From NCBI GenBank assembly GCA_002336085.1, contig DDEH01000080.1, positions 1-9,579 on the forward strand: DNA of 9,579 nucleotides. The letters are read 5' to 3'. A program made the translations under genes and the position numbers. How positions within the stretch are numbered: position 1 is the first letter of the stretch; each line of letters opens with the position of its first letter. Source of the DNA: Flavobacteriales bacterium UBA1959 (GTDB lineage Bacteria; Bacteroidota; Bacteroidia; Flavobacteriales_D; Sanyastnellaceae). Of this stretch, positions 7,061 to 9,579 are shown piece after piece. The notes under the pieces were generated by a model, which searched no databases, was not told the DNA's origin, and saw only the letters and a program-made list of their open reading frames with translations.

Positions 7061-8728
7061 TCAGTTGCCGTGGTCGGCAATCAATGCTGCAGCATTGTCC
7101 TTCGCCGCCGCACTGACTTCTGATCCACTTAGCATGGCTGCGATTTCGAGTACACGAACGTCTTGATCGAGTAGTTGAACTAGGGTTCGTGTGGTTCCCT
7201 CTGTTTCTTCCTTTTGCACGCGCAGATGCTGCTCAGCTGTAGCGGCGACCTGAGGGAGATGCGTTACGGCAATTACTTGCTGGTGTCGAGCTATTCGCTT
7301 CATCAAATTGGCCATTTTACTGGCAACGTTGCCGCTCACTCCCGTATCAATTTCATCCAAAATGATTGTCGGAATACTCACGGCATCGTGCCCCACCGCC
7401 TTGAATGCGAGCATCAGTCTACTTTTCTCACCACCAGAAGCAATTTTCTGCAAGGGCAAAACGGCCATCCCTGGATTGGCTGAGAAAAGCATTTCAATGG
7501 ATTCGATGCCAAATGCGTCCGGTTGTTCGCCAATAGAAAACTCAAACTCTATTCGGGAGTTGGGCATGCTCATGGTTTCCAGGACCTCTTGAATTTGGAT
7601 TCCCAATTCTTGTGCGCTGCTTTTCCTACTATCCATCAAGGCTTTACCGTGAGACACCATGGTGTCATAAGCGATTTTTTTTGCCTGCAATGCATTCTCA
7701 AACTCGTGTTGAATTGAGGCGGCTCGATCGAGTCGAGCAGTGAAATCTGATTGCAATAGGATCAAGGCATTGATATCCTGAGCGCTATGCTTGTGAAGGA
7801 CTCTTTGAACGCCATCGAACCACCCCTCTAACATGTGAAGGCGTTGTGGATTTTCCTCCACGGCCTCCGATTGATGTTCAAGTTCTGCGGTGAGGTCATC
7901 AAGTTCTATAGCAAGGGCCTTCGCACGCTCAGCGAGTACAATGTATTGGTCTGAGCGTTCAGCAGCTGAAGCGATTAGCTTCTGTGCTTGCTTCAAGCGA
8001 TCAAGGGCAGAGTTGCCTTGGCTTTCATTGGTCACGGTTGACCACGCCTCTTGGAGATTGTTTCTCAACTCCGTGCTATGCTCAAGCGTGATGCATTCTT
8101 TTTCTAGTGCAGGCCAATCCTTGGTGTTGAGTTCCAAGTCTTCGAGTTCTTTGAGTTGATACTGCAAATAGTCGAGGTCAGCTTGCGGTTTTGATTTTTC
8201 CTTTTCAATGGCCCGAAAAGCTAATTGTGCAGATTCAAACGCTTCAAACGCAGTTTTGTAGGCTGTTACGAGTTTCGGATGTGCGGCGCGCTGATCAATC
8301 CAATTCAATTGGTACTCTCGGGTCAAGAGCAACCGGGTATTGTCCTGGCCGTGTAAGTCAACAAGTTGTTCGCCCACGGTTCTCATTTCTTGAGCGGTAA
8401 TCGGGCTGTCGTTGAGGAAAGCACGAGATCGCCCTTCCGAATTCAGTTCACGCCGGAGGATAATCTCGGGCCAAACGTCATGGTTGTTGGTTTCCAGCCA
8501 AAGGTCCAAGGTGGAGGTAGTGTGAAAAGACGCTTCGATTGTACACTTTTTCATTCCTTGGCGAACGGCCGAAGCGTCTGTTCGATGACCGAGCACAAGA
8601 CCCATGGCACCGAGTACAATGGATTTTCCTGATCCTGTTTCGCCCGTCATGGCTGTCATTCCCCTTTCCCATTGAATTTCTAAGTCTTCAATGAGGGCGT
8701 AATTTCGGATGTGCAAGCGCTTTAGCAT
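7061..8728 (-). CDS. recN: DNA repair ATPase RecN
   Basis: A 555-residue SMC-like ATPase, close to the 553 residues of E. coli RecN, that acts on chromosomal DNA during double-strand break repair and helps bring broken ends and sister molecules together for recombination. It opens with the RecN-typical MLKRLHIRNYALIEDLEIQW, then Walker A GETGSGKS (29-36) and LVDLHGQDN (122-130). A predicted coiled-coil middle (about 155-375) is rich in Glu, Leu, Lys and Ala. The C-terminal head has the ABC signature SGGEKSR (431-437), Walker B IILDEIDTGVSG (455-466) and the H-loop VTHLPQVAA (488-496). The Lys in the signature is where I would expect Met or Leu in most RecN proteins; it is unlikely to abolish function. 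The ATG lies 8 bp after the porD stop, so the two genes form an operon with recN second, and its promoter is probably upstream of porD, outside the window. No LexA-type box is seen in the 8-bp gap. Confidence 0.96.
   Translation of the reverse strand: MLKRLHIRNYALIEDLEIQWERGMTAMTGETGSGKSIVLGAMGLVLGHRTDASAVRQGMKKCTIEASFHTTSTLDLWLETNNHDVWPEIILRRELNSEGRSRAFLNDSPITAQEMRTVGEQLVDLHGQDNTRLLLTREYQLNWIDQRAAHPKLVTAYKTAFEAFESAQLAFRAIEKEKSKPQADLDYLQYQLKELEDLELNTKDWPALEKECITLEHSTELRNNLQEAWSTVTNESQGNSALDRLKQAQKLIASAAERSDQYIVLAERAKALAIELDDLTAELEHQSEAVEENPQRLHMLEGWFDGVQRVLHKHSAQDINALILLQSDFTARLDRAASIQHEFENALQAKKIAYDTMVSHGKALMDSRKSSAQELGIQIQEVLETMSMPNSRIEFEFSIGEQPDAFGIESIEMLFSANPGMAVLPLQKIASGGEKSRLMLAFKAVGHDAVSIPTIILDEIDTGVSGNVASKMANLMKRIARHQQVIAVTHLPQVAATAEQHLRVQKEETEGTTRTLVQLLDQDVRVLEIAAMLSGSEVSAAAKDNAAALIADHGN
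7065..7097. repeat. Two abutting perfect inverted repeats at the 3' end of recN
   Basis: TTGCCG-TGGT-CGGCAA occupies 7065-7080. After one base (T7081), the perfect 16-bp palindrome CAATGCTGCAGCATTG occupies 7082-7097. Each can fold as a 6-bp stem with a 4-base loop. Together they cover the last codons of recN (NAAALIADHGN) and begin 21 bases past the receptor stop codon on the plus strand. No T-tract follows on either strand, so they do not look like standard intrinsic terminators. They could protect or help end the convergent transcripts, or be a by-product of coding. Confidence 0.6.
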
Positions 8729-8736
8729 AACCGGAT

Positions 8737-9579
8737 TCAGCTAAAGATGCTGTCGTATTTCGATATGTTTCCGGGATCCATTTGCTTCAATACAGGAAGC
8801 AACCTAGTTTTCTCTGCCTCTGGTGCGGGTCCAAAGACCTTTAAGATTTCATCGGATTTTGCAAGAAAGAACAGCTGCAGATTATACGAAGATGGACGGA
8901 TGCGGTGCGTCTGTCGCATTTCAATCAAGGCGTCTGCCATGGCCAATCGCCCGCGTTCAGCATCATCAAAAAGTTGATCCAAGCCCATGCGGTGATAATA
9001 GTACAGGCAATTGCGTACAGGACGGAAAGTTTGCGATAGCATGTTCTCTACCAGCCAATAACGATTTTGTTGCCCTTGGCTTGCCTTCCATCCCGAAGGG
9101 CCAGAATTCTGTGCGTTGGCAACTATTGTCTGTGCTTTCAGGTAATGCGAGGTGCCGCTGTCGAGTCCCATGCTGTCGTAGTCCATTCCCAGCACCATGT
9201 AGGCATAATAGGCTAACACTGAGGAAAGGTTATCGCGGTATTGATCGATGCTGAATTGAATTGTACTGCTACCATCCCAAGCAATGTCAAAGTCACTGTC
9301 GTTTACCAAAAGCATAGAGGTGTTGTAGTCGCTGTTAAATACAGGCCTCGAACTTTGGACTTGAAGATTGCCCTTGAAGCTGGTTGCTGAAGGTGCTTCT
9401 GTGATTGTAATTTGAAAGCTGCATTCGATGCGCTCTTCAAATAGGATTTGGTCATTGGTCCATCTTCTGCCATTCATGAATTCCTGAATGTTTTCTTCTA
9501 GAGATTCAAATATCGATGATTCAACATTGCCGATTTGGGGTGCAATGACTTGAACGCGGCAATTCAATTCTTGTGCGGT
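8737..9579 (-). CDS. porD: DUF4835 protein, PorD of type IX secretion (5' end cut)
   Basis: 280 residues are in the window. The frame stays open to the right edge: codons 5' of the TTG at 9567 read T-A-Q-E before L-N-C-R-V, so that TTG is an internal Leu and the true start lies beyond 9579. AQE just before LNCRV looks like a signal-peptidase cleavage region, so mainly the signal peptide is missing. The match to DUF4835 is strong by eye: an N-terminal NCRVQV strand, FESLEENIQEFMNGRRWTND, ERIECSFQITITEA, the highly conserved QSSRPVFNSDYNT, LAYYAYMVLGMDYDS, GWKASQGQQNRYWL, YYYHRMGLDQL and a C-terminal FFLAKSDEILKVF. The family is annotated as PorD and linked to the type IX secretion system of Bacteroidota; its exact biochemical job is unclear to me. 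It is expected in the periplasm or at the outer membrane. recN follows after 8 bp. No transmembrane segment is seen in the visible part. Confidence 0.9.
   Translation of the reverse strand, partial: TAQELNCRVQVIAPQIGNVESSIFESLEENIQEFMNGRRWTNDQILFEERIECSFQITITEAPSATSFKGNLQVQSSRPVFNSDYNTSMLLVNDSDFDIAWDGSSTIQFSIDQYRDNLSSVLAYYAYMVLGMDYDSMGLDSGTSHYLKAQTIVANAQNSGPSGWKASQGQQNRYWLVENMLSQTFRPVRNCLYYYHRMGLDQLFDDAERGRLAMADALIEMRQTHRIRPSSYNLQLFFLAKSDEILKVFGPAPEAEKTRLLPVLKQMDPGNISKYDSIFS

Noticed and set aside
7308..7592. 94-codon plus-strand frame opposite recN, overlapped by several others
   Set aside because: Several overlapping antisense frames cover the conserved RecN head domain; they are by-products of its composition.
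7722..7738. GCTCGA / TCGAGC inverted repeat in recN
   Set aside because: It is short, internal to the coiled-coil coding region, and explained by Arg/Leu/Asp/Ala codons; no regulatory context.
8823..9254. 143-codon open frame on the plus strand opposite porD
   Set aside because: It lies wholly antisense to the strongly matching DUF4835 gene, its translation is rich in Arg, Cys and Ser with no domain or signal peptide, and it reads as a shadow frame.
1..9579. Defence, toxin-antitoxin, retron, CRISPR or mobile-element system
   Set aside because: Every major gene is assigned to housekeeping, envelope or repair families or is a single exported protein; there are no tandem repeats, terminal repeats, transposase or reverse-transcriptase motifs. 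The SF2 helicase has the Lhr-Core layout and not that of a restriction or defence helicase.

Overview
The window reads as ordinary chromosomal DNA from a member of the Bacteroidota, most likely a Flavobacteriales-type marine or aquatic organism. Four things point that way: a DUF4835/PorD gene (a family tied to the type IX secretion system) directly upstream of recN, a TonB-dependent receptor with the N-terminal carboxypeptidase-regulatory-like domain typical of the phylum, an Lhr-Core (ligase-associated) DEXH helicase, and start codons without a clear Shine-Dalgarno sequence. I estimate GC in the mid-40s percent by eye. No rRNA, tRNA, CRISPR array, insertion sequence, integrase or phage gene is visible, and coding density is very high.

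Layout. Positions 1-1361 (+) are the end of a surface-polysaccharide or sugar-modification cluster: the C-terminus of a Gfo/Idh/MocA-type sugar dehydrogenase overlaps a GT4 glycosyltransferase by four bases (ATGA). Convergent to it, with a 6-bp gap, is an exported TPR-like protein of unknown function (1368-2141, -). A 113-bp divergent spacer separates that gene from the Lhr-Core helicase (2255-4696, +), which is followed after 19 bp by a TonB-dependent outer-membrane receptor (4716-7043, +). Convergent to the receptor, with a 17-bp gap, is a minus-strand operon reading porD (8737-9579, cut by the window edge) then recN (7061-8728), spaced 8 bp apart.

How the genes relate. The first two genes plausibly act on the same glycan. 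The helicase and RecN are both DNA-repair proteins but lie on opposite strands and are probably independent units. PorD and RecN are co-transcribed but functionally unrelated on present knowledge; from memory, this linkage recurs across Flavobacteria. The receptor has no SusD partner or other transport gene beside it, so its ligand cannot be inferred.

I found no convincing undescribed multi-gene system. The points most worth a second look are a pair of abutting perfect inverted repeats at the 3' end of recN beside the convergent junction, the helicase lacking its usual repair-cluster partners, and the uncharacterised exported TPR-like protein, whose start can be refined by a phylum-type promoter.
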